This document shows, one piece after another, positions 27,049 to 36,155 of a DNA stretch of 64,000 bases (position 1 is its first letter; every line of letters begins with the position of its first letter). Origin of the DNA: Lachnospiraceae bacterium (GTDB lineage Bacteria; Bacillota; Clostridia; Lachnospirales; Lachnospiraceae); contig JAFQBM010000045.1 of assembly GCA_017399685.1 (NCBI GenBank), positions 1 to 64,000 of the forward strand, in the 5' to 3' direction. The notes under the pieces are model-generated. The model saw only the letters and a list, made by a program, of their open reading frames with translations, had not been told where the DNA came from and did not search any database. A program made the translations under genes and the position numbers.

Positions 27049-29343
27049 TTACTTTTTCCAGATGCCTACTACCAAAATCGTCATATCATCCCTTACTTTC
27101 TGATTTCCCTGCTCCAATACCTGTTCCATTAATGCATCTGCCATTTCCTGAGGATTTTTACTTTCGATTTTTAAGATGGTATCTTTCATCCAGTTTTCCT
27201 TGTCTGCTTCAATGCAATCTGTAATTCCATCACTGATGAAAATCAGCATATCACCATGATAAAGCTTTTTTTCCACCTGTTCCAACTCATTTTCCTCCAT
27301 AACTCCCAAGGGAAAATTAGTAGACTGAATCAGTTCCACCAGGTTTTCCCGCTTGATAAACGTAGAGGCTGCCCCGGCTTTGATAATGGATATCATTCCC
27401 GTAAACAAATCGATTTCACAAAAATCCAAAGTAGTAAACATATCCTCTTTGTTTCCTACTCCTGCAAGGCAATTCATAAGACCCAGAGCAGAAGGAACAT
27501 AAAACCCTGCTTCTAACAATCTCTCCATGACCTCAATGACTTTTCCACTTTCCAAAGAGGCCTCTAAACCGCTTCCCATACCATCAGAGAGCAGCAAATA
27601 GGTTTTTCCATTTTCGCTGTCAACAATGGAAAAATTATCTCCGGACACGCCTTCCCCTTCTTTGGTCTTTTTTGCAATTCCTCTTAAATAATAATAATTG
27701 GCATCCTGGCAAAAACGAAACAACTGGTATTCCTTTGTTATCATTCGATTGGAGTAATTGCTTTCCTTCATTGGTACATTCATGACTTTGGAAAGCAGTT
27801 TTTTCACATCCTTCGCCATAACAATTCCATCAAACAGGGTCTTTCCTTCAAAATAAACTTCTTTTCTTCCCTTTTTTTCTCCAATCATGATTTTTCGGAT
27901 GCTGATGCCCTCTTTTTTTAAGGCTTGTACCACTTTTCGCTCCAGTCCTCTTTTTTGCTTCATGGGAACATACATAGTACTTCCGATTTCTTCCATCATT
28001 TTTCCTACTTTGATTATTTCTGCAGCTATGGCTTCCTGCCCCTCTAACATCCGGTTCTTCCACCATAATTCTTTTTTTGCAGTTTCATAATTTCTGTTTG
28101 TTTCTATGATAAAATAGTCCAAATGCTGGCATTGTTCCATAAAATCCTTCGGAATATCTTCTTCCTTCAAATCTCCATTTTCCTCCAAGGCACCCAAAAT
28201 GCTGTATCCCGCACGATAGGTATCAAAAGAATTTTCATTCCAGCACTCTGCATAATTTTCACAGGAAGCACAAAGTCCGCTGGAAACTTCCTCCATAACA
28301 GAAACAAATTCCTGTTGTTTTAAGCGGTTTCTTCGTTTTTGTTTCACCGAAATACTTTTTCCCAAAGCTAAAAAACCTTCTGCCAGCTCCTCCATTCGAA
28401 TTTGCTGCACCCGGTTCATTTCATTGGTAATGACATTATCCACCTGAAACCCGTCATAATTTACCTTCTCTATCCAGGCTTTTGGGGTAAATAAAAATAC
28501 CATAACACCACTAAACGCCCCTCGAATCATCCCAATTTGAAAGATAGATTCATCATAATACATTCCCAATAATAAAAATACGCTTAGGACAGCCACCACA
28601 CTTCCACTTTTTTTTAACTCCCGTCCGATTCCTGACGCAATCGCCAATAGTACAAAGGCTCCTAGTAGTCCTATTTCTCCATAACGGTAGGATATCACCA
28701 TACCGCAAACAGCTCCTATCAATGCCCCTTCCCGTACTCCATAGCGGTATCCGAACACCAAAATCAGATAGAAACCAACTGCAGTTAATATGTATATTTC
28801 TCCTATTTTTCCAGGCAATGCACTTAAGACACAACTTAAAAGAATCAAATTTCCTGTCAGTTCCCTGGCATTCATCTCTAATAGATTTTTTTCCTGTCTT
28901 CTGCCTTCCATGCTTTCCTTTAACATCATACAGATTACACTGGTAAGTATGGTGCCAAGAAGAATATCCAAAACAGATATTTTTTCTGTTCCGACCAGAA
29001 TCTTCCCCACAATCTGTACAAAAAAAGTCATAAAGGATAAAAGAAGATGGGATTTTATCTGTTTCCCTCTTATTACTTCACTGCAAAAGAAAAATACCAG
29101 CATGGCAATGCCTTGCAGACACACCATAGCAATCCCCTGGCGGTAGCCCATGCCTAATATAAATGCAATAAAACTAAGCCATGACAAGTCCCGTTCCATA
29201 ATCAACGCTGCCATAAAACCGATGCCAAAAGGATTGATACCAACCACCTCAATGGTGGAGAGCAATCCTGCTAAAAGTGCATTAAAACATAAATCTTTTT
29301 TTCCTGATTTCACTTTAACCTTCCTTCCTCTCATGCAAATCAT
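27049..29343 (-). CDS. spoIIE: Stage II sporulation protein E (PP2C-type phosphatase)
   Basis: A 764-aa membrane phosphatase that dephosphorylates SpoIIAA to activate sigma-F in the forespore and works at the polar septum. The N-terminal third (about 20-310) is a run of about ten hydrophobic segments, a regulatory region spans about 330-540, and the PP2C domain (about 550-764) has its metal-binding Asp in LLLSDGMGSG and LIFISDGITDCIE. The start is uncertain: ATG 29343 has no clear ribosome binding site, while a GTG ten codons later has AGGAAGG upstream. The position next to tilS matches Bacillus. Confidence 0.95.
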   Translation of the reverse strand: MICMRGRKVKVKSGKKDLCFNALLAGLLSTIEVVGINPFGIGFMAALIMERDLSWLSFIAFILGMGYRQGIAMVCLQGIAMLVFFFCSEVIRGKQIKSHLLLSFMTFFVQIVGKILVGTEKISVLDILLGTILTSVICMMLKESMEGRRQEKNLLEMNARELTGNLILLSCVLSALPGKIGEIYILTAVGFYLILVFGYRYGVREGALIGAVCGMVISYRYGEIGLLGAFVLLAIASGIGRELKKSGSVVAVLSVFLLLGMYYDESIFQIGMIRGAFSGVMVFLFTPKAWIEKVNYDGFQVDNVITNEMNRVQQIRMEELAEGFLALGKSISVKQKRRNRLKQQEFVSVMEEVSSGLCASCENYAECWNENSFDTYRAGYSILGALEENGDLKEEDIPKDFMEQCQHLDYFIIETNRNYETAKKELWWKNRMLEGQEAIAAEIIKVGKMMEEIGSTMYVPMKQKRGLERKVVQALKKEGISIRKIMIGEKKGRKEVYFEGKTLFDGIVMAKDVKKLLSKVMNVPMKESNYSNRMITKEYQLFRFCQDANYYYLRGIAKKTKEGEGVSGDNFSIVDSENGKTYLLLSDGMGSGLEASLESGKVIEVMERLLEAGFYVPSALGLMNCLAGVGNKEDMFTTLDFCEIDLFTGMISIIKAGAASTFIKRENLVELIQSTNFPLGVMEENELEQVEKKLYHGDMLIFISDGITDCIEADKENWMKDTILKIESKNPQEMADALMEQVLEQGNQKVRDDMTILVVGIWKK

Positions 29344-29418
29344 AATTACCGATAAAAGCTGATTCCTTTCTTCTTCACATCCTGTCTCTGTTCATTGATA
29401 TGGCTTTTATCGAAAAAA

Positions 29419-29459
29419 AGAGAATTCCACATTTTGCTATGCAAGATGTGAAATTCTCT
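29419..29459 (-). terminator. Terminator between divIC and spoIIE
   Basis: A long stem with few mismatches (AGAGAATT... with ...AATTCTCT) and seven T on the minus strand. It separates spoIIE from the yab-divIC genes. Confidence 0.8.
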
Positions 29460-29515
29460 TGATTCTATCACTCACAAGATAGGAATTCTGTCGGATTCTA
29501 TGGTGAAACCTCGTC

Positions 29516-29815
29516 TTATTTCGACTTAATAATAATCTCATCCGGATATACCAGACCCAACTTTTCCCTGGCTGCTTCCTCTATGTACTTTTTCGTCTGA
29601 ACATATTTTTCCAATTCTTCTATTTCTTTGGCTTCTTCTTCCTGTTCTAAAATCTCAGCTTCCAGTTTTTCCTTCGTGGCTGCATAAGTCTCACTTTCCT
29701 CCCTCAGTTGTCTTCCTTTTATACCTAATAAAACAGTCAATAAAATCGCAACAAACAAAGAAACAAAAGCACTGATTTTAAACTGTTTTCCTACTTTTCT
29801 TCTTTCCAATCTCAT
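29516..29815 (-). CDS. divIC: Septum formation initiator (DivIC/FtsB family)
   Basis: A 99-aa single-pass division protein. A short cytoplasmic basic N-terminus is followed by a membrane helix (about 14-31), an extracellular coiled coil (about 35-75) and a C-terminal EEAAREKLGLVYPDEIII motif typical of DivIC/FtsB. The start has AAGGTG upstream. It follows yabQ by 11 bases. Confidence 0.9.
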   Translation of the reverse strand: MRLERRKVGKQFKISAFVSLFVAILLTVLLGIKGRQLREESETYAATKEKLEAEILEQEEEAKEIEELEKYVQTKKYIEEAAREKLGLVYPDEIIIKSK

Positions 29816-29826
29816 TCTTTCACCTT

Positions 29827-30204
29827 CTATTTCGAAACTTTTCTGTTTCTTTTCATTTTAACCTTTTTTATTGCTTTTTTCAATCTATTTTTCAATGTAT
29901 CTACTAAAAACAGTAAAAAGCGACTTAGGGTATTGGCATAAAGGAAAGCCCCTAATAACATAAAGATAAGAAAGAAGCCTCTGATTTGTCCGTAATAATA
30001 TTTAAAATAAATATAATATATAAAAATTGCTGCAAAAATCCAAAAGAAAAAATCTTGAATATGTACAAAGACATTCTTATGTTTCATCAGAATTCGTAAT
30101 ATTCGAAATACATCATATACCGCTACCAAAAATGCTCCTAAAAAAAGACTGATAAAAATTAAGTTCCATTCTTCGTATACCGTCTGGTGCAATGCAAGCA
30201 TCAT
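29827..30204 (-). CDS. yabQ: Spore cortex protein YabQ
   Basis: A 125-aa membrane protein needed for spore cortex formation in Bacillus. Three to four hydrophobic segments fill about residues 15-105 (VYDVFRILRILMKHKNV between the first two), with a very basic C-terminus (KKAIKKVKMKRNRKVSK). The start overlaps the yabP stop by four bases, so the pair is translationally coupled. Confidence 0.9.
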   Translation of the reverse strand: MMLALHQTVYEEWNLIFISLFLGAFLVAVYDVFRILRILMKHKNVFVHIQDFFFWIFAAIFIYYIYFKYYYGQIRGFFLIFMLLGAFLYANTLSRFLLFLVDTLKNRLKKAIKKVKMKRNRKVSK

Positions 30205-30485
30205 CGGAACAATCTCCCAAACAATCCTTCCTGGGACTTATCTTCCTGTCTTTTATCGGTATATGTCAAACTGTCAATATGTCCATCAATCTCAATCTCA
30301 CCCTTTTCCAAAGTAAGCTTTGTTACATGCAAACCACTTCCCTTAATCATCAGTCCGCCTTCTTCTGTACTTAACACAATCTGTGCCGTATCAAAGCTTA
30401 CCACTTCTAATACACCACTGATATTTCCGGTTTCTCTTCGGTTAATACTTACTCTATGGTTTTTGGGCAAATATCTCTCATCCAT
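30201..30485 (-). CDS. yabP: Sporulation protein YabP
   Basis: A 94-aa protein of the YabP/YqfC family, required for spore coat and cortex assembly and made under sigma-E in Bacillus. Features: NHRVSINRRETGNISGVLEV at the N-terminus and an all-beta pattern including GGLMIKGSGLHVTKLTLEKG. AAGGTAG precedes the ATG. Co-transcribed with yabQ. Confidence 0.93.
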   Translation of the reverse strand: MDERYLPKNHRVSINRRETGNISGVLEVVSFDTAQIVLSTEEGGLMIKGSGLHVTKLTLEKGEIEIDGHIDSLTYTDKRQEDKSQEGLFGRLFR

Positions 30486-30591
30486 TTTCTATACTACCTT
30501 CCAAAGTTTCGTTATAAGAATATATGAAGGTGATAGAAAAAGTATTCATCCTTACCGTTCAACGAGAAACAGTAAGAATGAATCTACACTT

Positions 30592-30831
30592 TTACAGATA
30601 ACGGAACATCTCCTTGGCTTCGTCCTTTTTTACCGTTTCCTGTACCGATAAAATTTCTGCTTTTACTGTTTTATTTCCAAACTGAATTTCTAAAACATCC
30701 CCTTCTTTTACATTGTGGGATGCTTTGGCAACCTTACCGTTTACCATAATTCTTCCTGCATCACAGGCTTCATTGGCTACAGTACGTCTTTTGATAATAC
30801 GTGATACTTTTAAATATTTATCTAATCTCAT
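30592..30831 (-). CDS. rqcP: S4-domain RNA-binding protein RqcP (YabO/Hsp15-like)
   Basis: A 79-aa S4-domain protein. In Bacillus, RqcP binds stalled 50S subunits and promotes alanine tailing by RqcH. The S4 motif is textbook: MRLDKYLKVSRIIKRRT then AGRIMVNGKVAKASHNVKEGD (residues 1-45). Length is normal. It sits directly upstream of yabP as in Bacillus. Confidence 0.92.
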   Translation of the reverse strand: MRLDKYLKVSRIIKRRTVANEACDAGRIMVNGKVAKASHNVKEGDVLEIQFGNKTVKAEILSVQETVKKDEAKEMFRYL

Positions 30832-30913
30832 AAAGTCCTGTCAGAATCTCCATATATAAAGCTGATTCCAACCTTCCTCCCTTCTATGAATAAACCTCTA
30901 TATAACGAAAAAA

Positions 30914-30935
30914 GTGCCTGCACTTATGCAGACAC
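30914..30935 (-). terminator. hup terminator
   Basis: A 9-bp stem (GTGTCTGCA/TGCAGGCAC, one G-U pair) with a TAAG-type loop, followed by six T on the minus strand. Confidence 0.88.
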
Positions 30936-30953
30936 TCACTTCATTTCAGCGAA

Positions 30954-31229
30954 TTAAGCATTAACAACGTCCTTTAAAGCCTTACCTGCTTTGAACTTAG
31001 GTGACTTACAAGCTGCGATAGTCATAGGTTCACCGTTCTTAGGATTTCTTCCTTGTCTTTCAGCTCTTTCAGAAACTTCAAAAGTACCGAATCCAACTAA
31101 TTGGATTTTTTCTCCTTTTGCTAATTCTTCTGAAACTACGTCAGTGAAAGCCTTTAAAGCCTTTTCTGCATCTTTCTTAGATAATTCTGTCTTTTCTGCA
31201 ATTGCTGCAACTAATTCTGCCTTGTTCAT
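30954..31229 (-). CDS. hup: DNA-binding protein HU
   Basis: A 91-aa histone-like nucleoid protein that dimerises and bends DNA. The whole fold is visible: MNKAELVAAIAEKTELSKKD, LVGFGTFEVSERAERQGRNP and ACKSPKFKAGKALKDVVN. ATG 31229 has AGGAGG upstream; a longer frame adds 18 non-family residues. Strong promoter and its own terminator suggest high monocistronic expression. HU sits upstream of rqcP, where Bacillus has yabN. Confidence 0.97.
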   Translation of the reverse strand: MNKAELVAAIAEKTELSKKDAEKALKAFTDVVSEELAKGEKIQLVGFGTFEVSERAERQGRNPKNGEPMTIAACKSPKFKAGKALKDVVNA

Positions 31230-31297
31230 TTTAGGAACTCCTCCTCTAATCTGGAATGTTTTATTTTCAATAGTTAAGCACAAAATGCCTAGTACTA

Positions 31298-31326
31298 GTT
31301 ATACCTTGTTATCTCTTGTTTGTCAA
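31298..31326 (-). promoter_or_regulatory. hup promoter
   Basis: -35 TTGACA (31321..31326), a 17-base spacer and -10 TATAAC (31298..31303) on the minus strand. Confidence 0.85.
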
Positions 31327-31373
31327 GAAAATTTCTACATTTCTCTAAACAAATATCATATTTTTTGCATATT

Positions 31374-32135
31374 TCATAAAGAATCCGAGTTTTTTTCTTG
31401 AAAAACGTCGAAATATTGGTGGTTTTCTCCAAAGAAAGGGGACAAATTCCTAGAAAAATCCCTTTCATAACATGGTGAAACCGTTTTTAAATTTTCCAGA
31501 ATTGGTATCACTTCTTTCAAATTTCCTACTACCTGATATGCTATTTTTCTAATTTTTTCCTCTGGTTGATCCAAATCCGGCACCATAACCGGAAGAACCC
31601 CTGCACCATAAGCAGCTAAAATTCCATTAGGAGAATCCTCCAATGCCATACATTCTTCTGGTGCATAACCTAATTTTTGAACCGCCAGCTGATAAATATC
31701 CGGCTCCGGTTTCCCGTTTTTCACCATATTCCCACAAACCACCTGGGAAAAATACGAAAATACCCCAATAGAACTTAAATATAACTTCGTTCTTTCATAA
31801 TCTGTGGCTGTAGCGATTGCCAACTCATATTTTTCTGCTTTCAGATAAGAAAGCAGTTCTTTTAATCCTTCCTTTTCCTCCACACCATTTTTTTCAATAT
31901 ATGCATTCATCAATTCGATTCTTCTTTTTCTGACTTTCTGATAGTCAAACTCCTCTGAAACCAGCTGTTTTAACATAGGCTCCGCCAGTTTTGCACTTAA
32001 GCTTCGTATTTTCAGGCTATGCTCTGGTTTCATAGGATAACCAAATTCATTTGCTGCCTCACACCAGAATCTTTGTAATAGTTTCTCTGTATTTATCATA
32101 AGACCATCCATGTCAAAAATAATTCCTTTTATCAT
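31374..32135 (-). CDS. HAD-superfamily phosphatase (beta-phosphoglucomutase-like)
   Basis: A 253-aa hydrolase with HAD motif I DMDGLMINTEK (residues 8-18), motif II ATATDYERT, motif III GKPEPDIYQLA and motif IV ALEDSPNGILAAYGAG. The helical cap between motifs I and II is that of subfamily IA, which dephosphorylates small sugar phosphates. The substrate is not predictable. The last 30 or so residues extend past the usual end and look disordered. Confidence 0.9.
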   Translation of the reverse strand: MIKGIIFDMDGLMINTEKLLQRFWCEAANEFGYPMKPEHSLKIRSLSAKLAEPMLKQLVSEEFDYQKVRKRRIELMNAYIEKNGVEEKEGLKELLSYLKAEKYELAIATATDYERTKLYLSSIGVFSYFSQVVCGNMVKNGKPEPDIYQLAVQKLGYAPEECMALEDSPNGILAAYGAGVLPVMVPDLDQPEEKIRKIAYQVVGNLKEVIPILENLKTVSPCYERDFSRNLSPFFGENHQYFDVFQEKNSDSL

Positions 32136-32290
32136 ATTGCTATCCCGCTCCTTTCCGACCTATGTTTCTTTAGGTAATTGAAAAATGTAATATTCATTTC
32201 ACAACTTCCTGCAATTACTGAAATATTACTATACGGTTTCTCATTCTTCAAGTCCTTTCATTTCGCATTTCGATTTTTTTTGAAATATTC

Positions 32291-32319
32291 TTGCCACATT
32301 TTCGAATGTGCGTTACAAT
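32291..32319 (+). promoter_or_regulatory. Promoter of the purF-like gene
   Basis: -35 TTGCCA (32291..32296), a 17-base spacer and -10 TACAAT (32314..32319). The spacer region contains an inverted repeat, CACATT-TTCG-AATGTG (32295..32310), positioned like an operator. Confidence 0.75.
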
Positions 32320-32359
32320 GTTGTGTGATGTTAAAAAGAAAAAGAATATATTAATTACT

Positions 32360-32373
32360 GTTCATGTGTGAAC
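32360..32373. promoter_or_regulatory. Palindrome GTTCATGTGTGAAC in the purF-like leader
   Basis: GTTCA and TGAAC arms around TGTG, 36 bases before the ATG and downstream of the -10. A near-identical site lies in the trkA leader at 42841..42854. Confidence 0.5.
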
Positions 32374-32408
32374 CGTAACAATATAACTGACGAAAAAGGA
32401 GAACGACA

Positions 32409-33821
32409 ATGAGTGGATTTTTTGGCGTAGTAGCAAAAGAAGATTGTATGTTTGATTTGTATTTTGGAACCGATTACCATTCACATCTCGGTACAAGACG
32501 CGGCGGTCTTGCAGTTTACGATAAAGAAAAAGGCTTTGACCGTGCGATTCACAATATCGAAAATGCTCCATTCCGTACCAAATTTGATAAAGATTTTCAT
32601 GAAATGAAAGGTTCCATGGGGATTGGGTGTATTTCTGATTATGAGCCACAGCCTTTGATTGTACGCTCACATCATGGCACTTACGCCATCACCACAATAA
32701 GTAAAATTAACAATACTGATGAGATTGTAAATACCATTTTTAAGCATGGAAATTCCCACTTCTTAGAAATGAGTGGGGGAGATATTAACCCTACCGAACT
32801 GGTTGCAGCTATCATTAACCAAAAGGAAAATCTAATTGAAGGAATTCACTATGCCCAGGAATTAATTGAGGGTTCTTTATCCCTTATGCTTTTAACTCCG
32901 AAGGGAATCTATGCTGCCCGTGATAAATATGGAAGAACTCCTGTTATCATTGGAAAGAAAGAAGACGCTTACTGCTTAACCTTTGAAGATTTTGCATATC
33001 GAAATCTGGGATATGAAGATTATAAAGAATTAGGCCCTGGAGAAATTATAGTTGCTACACCAGAAGGTATCCGCACTTTAATGGCTCCTGGAAAGGAAAT
33101 GAAAATGTGTACCTTCCTTTGGGTATACTATGGCTATCCTTCTACTTCTTATGAAGGTATCAGTGTAGAACAAATGCGTTATAACTGTGGAACCTACATG
33201 GCACAAAGAGATACGGTAAAACCTGATATTGTTGCCGGTGTACCGGATTCCGGTATTGCTCATGCCATCGGTTATTCCAATGAATCCGGCATTCCATTTT
33301 CCAGACCTTTTATTAAATATACCCCTACCTGGCCACGTTCTTTTATGCCAACGATTCAAAGCAAGCGTAATTTAATTGCTAAAATGAAATTAATCCCTGT
33401 TCATGATTTAATCAAGGATAAGAGTTTATTATTAATTGATGATTCCATTGTACGTGGTACACAGTTAAGGGAAACCACTGAATTCTTATACCAAAGCGGT
33501 GCTAAGGAAGTTCATATCCGTCCTGCCTGTCCACCATTGTTATATGGTTGTAAGTATTTAAATTTCTCACGTTCCAGCTCTGAAATGGACTTAATCACCA
33601 GAAGAGTGATTGCAAGACTGGAAGGAACAGAAGATGTTACAGATGAGGTTTTACAGGAATATGCAAATCCGGAATCTCAAAAATACGAACAGATGGTAGA
33701 AGAAATCCGTAAAGAATTAAACTTTACCTCTCTTCAGTTCAATCGTTTGGACGATATGTTAGAATCCATTGGTATTCCTAAGGAAAATCTTTGTACCTAT
33801 TGTTGGAACGGAAAAGAATAA
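32409..33821 (+). CDS. PurF-like amidophosphoribosyltransferase lacking the catalytic Cys
   Basis: A 470-aa homologue of glutamine PRPP amidotransferase. The C-terminal phosphoribosyltransferase domain is intact: PRPP loop LLLIDDSIVRGTQLRET near residue 345, PDSGIAHAIGYS near 275. The N-terminal glutaminase domain has the right length, but the family's N-terminal nucleophilic Cys is Ser here (MSGFFGVV instead of MCGIxG or the equivalent after a propeptide). The ATG is firm: AAAGGAG lies seven bases upstream. It therefore probably cannot hydrolyse glutamine and may use ammonia or do something else. I recall similar paralogues in other Clostridia. No other pur gene is adjacent. Confidence 0.88.
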   Translation: MSGFFGVVAKEDCMFDLYFGTDYHSHLGTRRGGLAVYDKEKGFDRAIHNIENAPFRTKFDKDFHEMKGSMGIGCISDYEPQPLIVRSHHGTYAITTISKINNTDEIVNTIFKHGNSHFLEMSGGDINPTELVAAIINQKENLIEGIHYAQELIEGSLSLMLLTPKGIYAARDKYGRTPVIIGKKEDAYCLTFEDFAYRNLGYEDYKELGPGEIIVATPEGIRTLMAPGKEMKMCTFLWVYYGYPSTSYEGISVEQMRYNCGTYMAQRDTVKPDIVAGVPDSGIAHAIGYSNESGIPFSRPFIKYTPTWPRSFMPTIQSKRNLIAKMKLIPVHDLIKDKSLLLIDDSIVRGTQLRETTEFLYQSGAKEVHIRPACPPLLYGCKYLNFSRSSSEMDLITRRVIARLEGTEDVTDEVLQEYANPESQKYEQMVEEIRKELNFTSLQFNRLDDMLESIGIPKENLCTYCWNGKE

Positions 33822-33831
33822 GAATTAAAAT

Positions 33832-33877
33832 AAAAAGTACACCGAAAATGATAGTTTCATCTTCGGTGTACTTTTTT
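33832..33877. terminator. Bidirectional terminator, purF-like/spoVT
   Basis: A perfect 15-bp stem (AAAAAGTACACCGAA/TTCGGTGTACTTTTT) with A and T tracts on both sides. It overlaps the spoVT stop codon. Confidence 0.92.
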
Positions 33878-34421
33878 ATTCCTCCATCTGTTTTGCCAAA
33901 AAGCTGGCAGCAGTTAATAATAATTTCTTTTCTGCTACGGTAAGTTTTCCTTTTTCTGTTTTAGAAAGCAGGAATACTCCTCCAATGTAATCTCCACCTG
34001 CAATAATCGGTGCAGCCATTTCTTCTTTATAATCCCCATATCCTTCCACTATTTCTGCAAATCCTTTTTCCCCTTCTTTTGCAAAAATAAATTCTCTTTC
34101 GTTTAATCTTTCTTCTATTTCTTTCGTCACCGGTTTATTTAATACATCCGCTTTTCCTACTCCATAACAGGCTATGATTTGCTCCCGGTCTGAAATTAAT
34201 ACCGCAAAACCGGTAATCTGTCCTAGACTTTCTGCATATTGATTTGCAAAGCTGGAAAGTTCACCCATAGGAGAATACTTTTTTAATATCACTTCTCCTT
34301 CTCTATCTGTAAAAATTTCAATAGGTGTTCCTTCTCTGATACCTAAAGTTCTTCGGATTTCTTTCGGAATTACAATTCTCCCTAATTCATCTATCCTTCT
34401 AACAATTCCAGTTGCTTTCAT
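33876..34421 (-). CDS. spoVT: Stage V sporulation regulator SpoVT (AbrB family)
   Basis: A 181-aa forespore regulator that tunes sigma-G genes in Bacillus. The N-terminal swapped-hairpin AbrB domain is clear (MKATGIVRRIDELGRIVIPK, then RTLGIREGTPIEIF), and the C-terminal GAF-like domain spans about 55-178. Length matches SpoVT rather than AbrB. Monocistronic. Confidence 0.95.
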   Translation of the reverse strand: MKATGIVRRIDELGRIVIPKEIRRTLGIREGTPIEIFTDREGEVILKKYSPMGELSSFANQYAESLGQITGFAVLISDREQIIACYGVGKADVLNKPVTKEIEERLNEREFIFAKEGEKGFAEIVEGYGDYKEEMAAPIIAGGDYIGGVFLLSKTEKGKLTVAEKKLLLTAASFLAKQMEE

Positions 34422-34596
34422 ATAAAAGTTCCTCCATTTATTTTTCTACTGTTTAGTAGTAGTATTTGTAAATAAAGGGCTTTTATACCTTATTTGAACT
34501 TATTTCTTTTTGGTACTTTCCGATTTTAATATAAGAATTTACTTCTTCTTCATTGACAACTACCTGTTTTAATTCCTGCCGTGTATTTTACAATTT

Positions 34597-35292
34597 TTAA
34601 TGTAGCCTTACTTGTAAATGCAATAGTTTTTTTATCACAAATCCTCCCCATAAAGACAACACTGCAACTATGCTGATTAAAATCACAAGAGGTAAAAAGT
34701 CTCCGGATAAAATCCCGGATAAACTGTCTGCCAGACCATTAAAATATCCCATTATTTTTGCTAAATATATGCTTCCAAACATATTGGCGAACACTCCCAG
34801 ACACACCAGCTTTTCATTACTTTCAACTGCCAGAAATACAGTAAACTGCACCACCGTAACCAACAATATAGAAAATGCCACCAGCAAAACTGATTTTCCA
34901 GTTTCCGCAAAACCAAATACTCCCTTTATGCTACCTGCCTGATTTACAATACTTCCAACCCAAATCCCCATTCCAAAAATAAAACCACTACTAAGATAGA
35001 TGAGAAGTTGCCATACCACAGTAACCAAAATTTCGCACCGCAGAAATTCTTTCCTTGTTTTTCCCATACTCACAGCCAGTCTGAACTCGTTGGGTAAAAA
35101 AAATACACCGTATAACACTTCTACCATAAAACTAATATAAGCTCCGAAAAATATGGATGCCATATCTAATACCTTCTTATTTTCTGAAACCAGATATCCA
35201 TCCAAGAAAGAAATTAAAAAAGTAAACATAATGGCAAATGTAAGCATAATGGCAAATTCTGCTTTTCTTCTTTTAAAAATAATTTTTAACAC
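34597..35292 (-). CDS. ABC transporter membrane protein (module A, second permease)
   Basis: A 231-aa protein with about six hydrophobic segments and no recognisable catalytic motif. It begins at GTG 35292 with AAAGG upstream. It is the last gene of gntR-ATPase-permease-permease, the layout of the Bacillus ytr operon, where such transporters respond to cell-wall-active compounds. The substrate is unknown. Confidence 0.75.
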   Translation of the reverse strand: MLKIIFKRRKAEFAIMLTFAIMFTFLISFLDGYLVSENKKVLDMASIFFGAYISFMVEVLYGVFFLPNEFRLAVSMGKTRKEFLRCEILVTVVWQLLIYLSSGFIFGMGIWVGSIVNQAGSIKGVFGFAETGKSVLLVAFSILLVTVVQFTVFLAVESNEKLVCLGVFANMFGSIYLAKIMGYFNGLADSLSGILSGDFLPLVILISIVAVLSLWGGFVIKKLLHLQVRLH

Positions 35293-35337
35293 ACTTTCAC
35301 AACCTTTCTAATGATATCTCCCTAAGAGATTTTTTTC

Positions 35338-36138
35338 TTATGAAAACAACATGACTACCTCGATGTTTTTACTCTTTTTTAAGGTAATTTTTCCTCCAAT
35401 CACCCATGTCAATACTCCCAAAACTGCCACCAAAGCATACAGCCATTCTCCAGGCTTTATCTCAACTCCTAAAAAATCCACCAAAACATTTAACCATTCT
35501 CCATCCATCATCTCATTTTCTCCTGCAACCAGAAATACATGATGAGCAAAAATTCCTATGGCTGCCCCAAAAATATAACATCCAAGAATCACTTTTACCA
35601 GATTACCTGTTTTACTGCTATTTTCAAATTGTATGGAGAATAATAATTTTGCCACTCCAATAAAAGATATCAATATTGCAATATAAACCGGGTAATGGTT
35701 AAAAAGAACACTTTCCCCTGCAATTTCCTTTGAAATAAACGCAAGAATCAAGGAATGAAGATTTGTTAAAAACAATATAACAACGATTGCCAGCTCATAA
35801 CCCACATAGGCTTCTCTTCTTGTACTTCCCATGGAAAGTGGCAGCATAACCATGGAACGGTAGTTCAACATATACGTAACACCTAATATGGCTGATATAT
35901 AATATCCCCACCAGCTTCCTAAAATTAGCACTTCATTTAATAATACGTTTTTTTCCGACTCACCTAATACAAGAATGTCACGAAAGAACGACATTGCTTT
36001 CCCCTCCCCTAAAAGGCTGTCAATGCAATAAAAAGCCATGATCAAATACGTGCTAAACAACACCATCCATATCGCCTTCTTTATAAAACTCTTCAACCAA
36101 TAGTTTAATGTATATGTCCTAATTTTTTTCCCATTCAT
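35338..36138 (-). CDS. ABC transporter membrane protein (module A, first permease)
   Basis: A 266-aa protein with six or more hydrophobic segments, after a short basic N-terminus (MNGKKIRTYTLNYWLKSF). I start it at ATG 36138, with GGGGGG seven bases upstream; the longer frame overlaps the ATPase. It contains MLPLSMGSTRREAYVGYE, a cytoplasmic-loop phrase common in these permeases. Confidence 0.75.
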   Translation of the reverse strand: MNGKKIRTYTLNYWLKSFIKKAIWMVLFSTYLIMAFYCIDSLLGEGKAMSFFRDILVLGESEKNVLLNEVLILGSWWGYYISAILGVTYMLNYRSMVMLPLSMGSTRREAYVGYELAIVVILFLTNLHSLILAFISKEIAGESVLFNHYPVYIAILISFIGVAKLLFSIQFENSSKTGNLVKVILGCYIFGAAIGIFAHHVFLVAGENEMMDGEWLNVLVDFLGVEIKPGEWLYALVAVLGVLTWVIGGKITLKKSKNIEVVMLFS

Positions 36139-36155
36139 AATTGTTCCCCCCTGTC

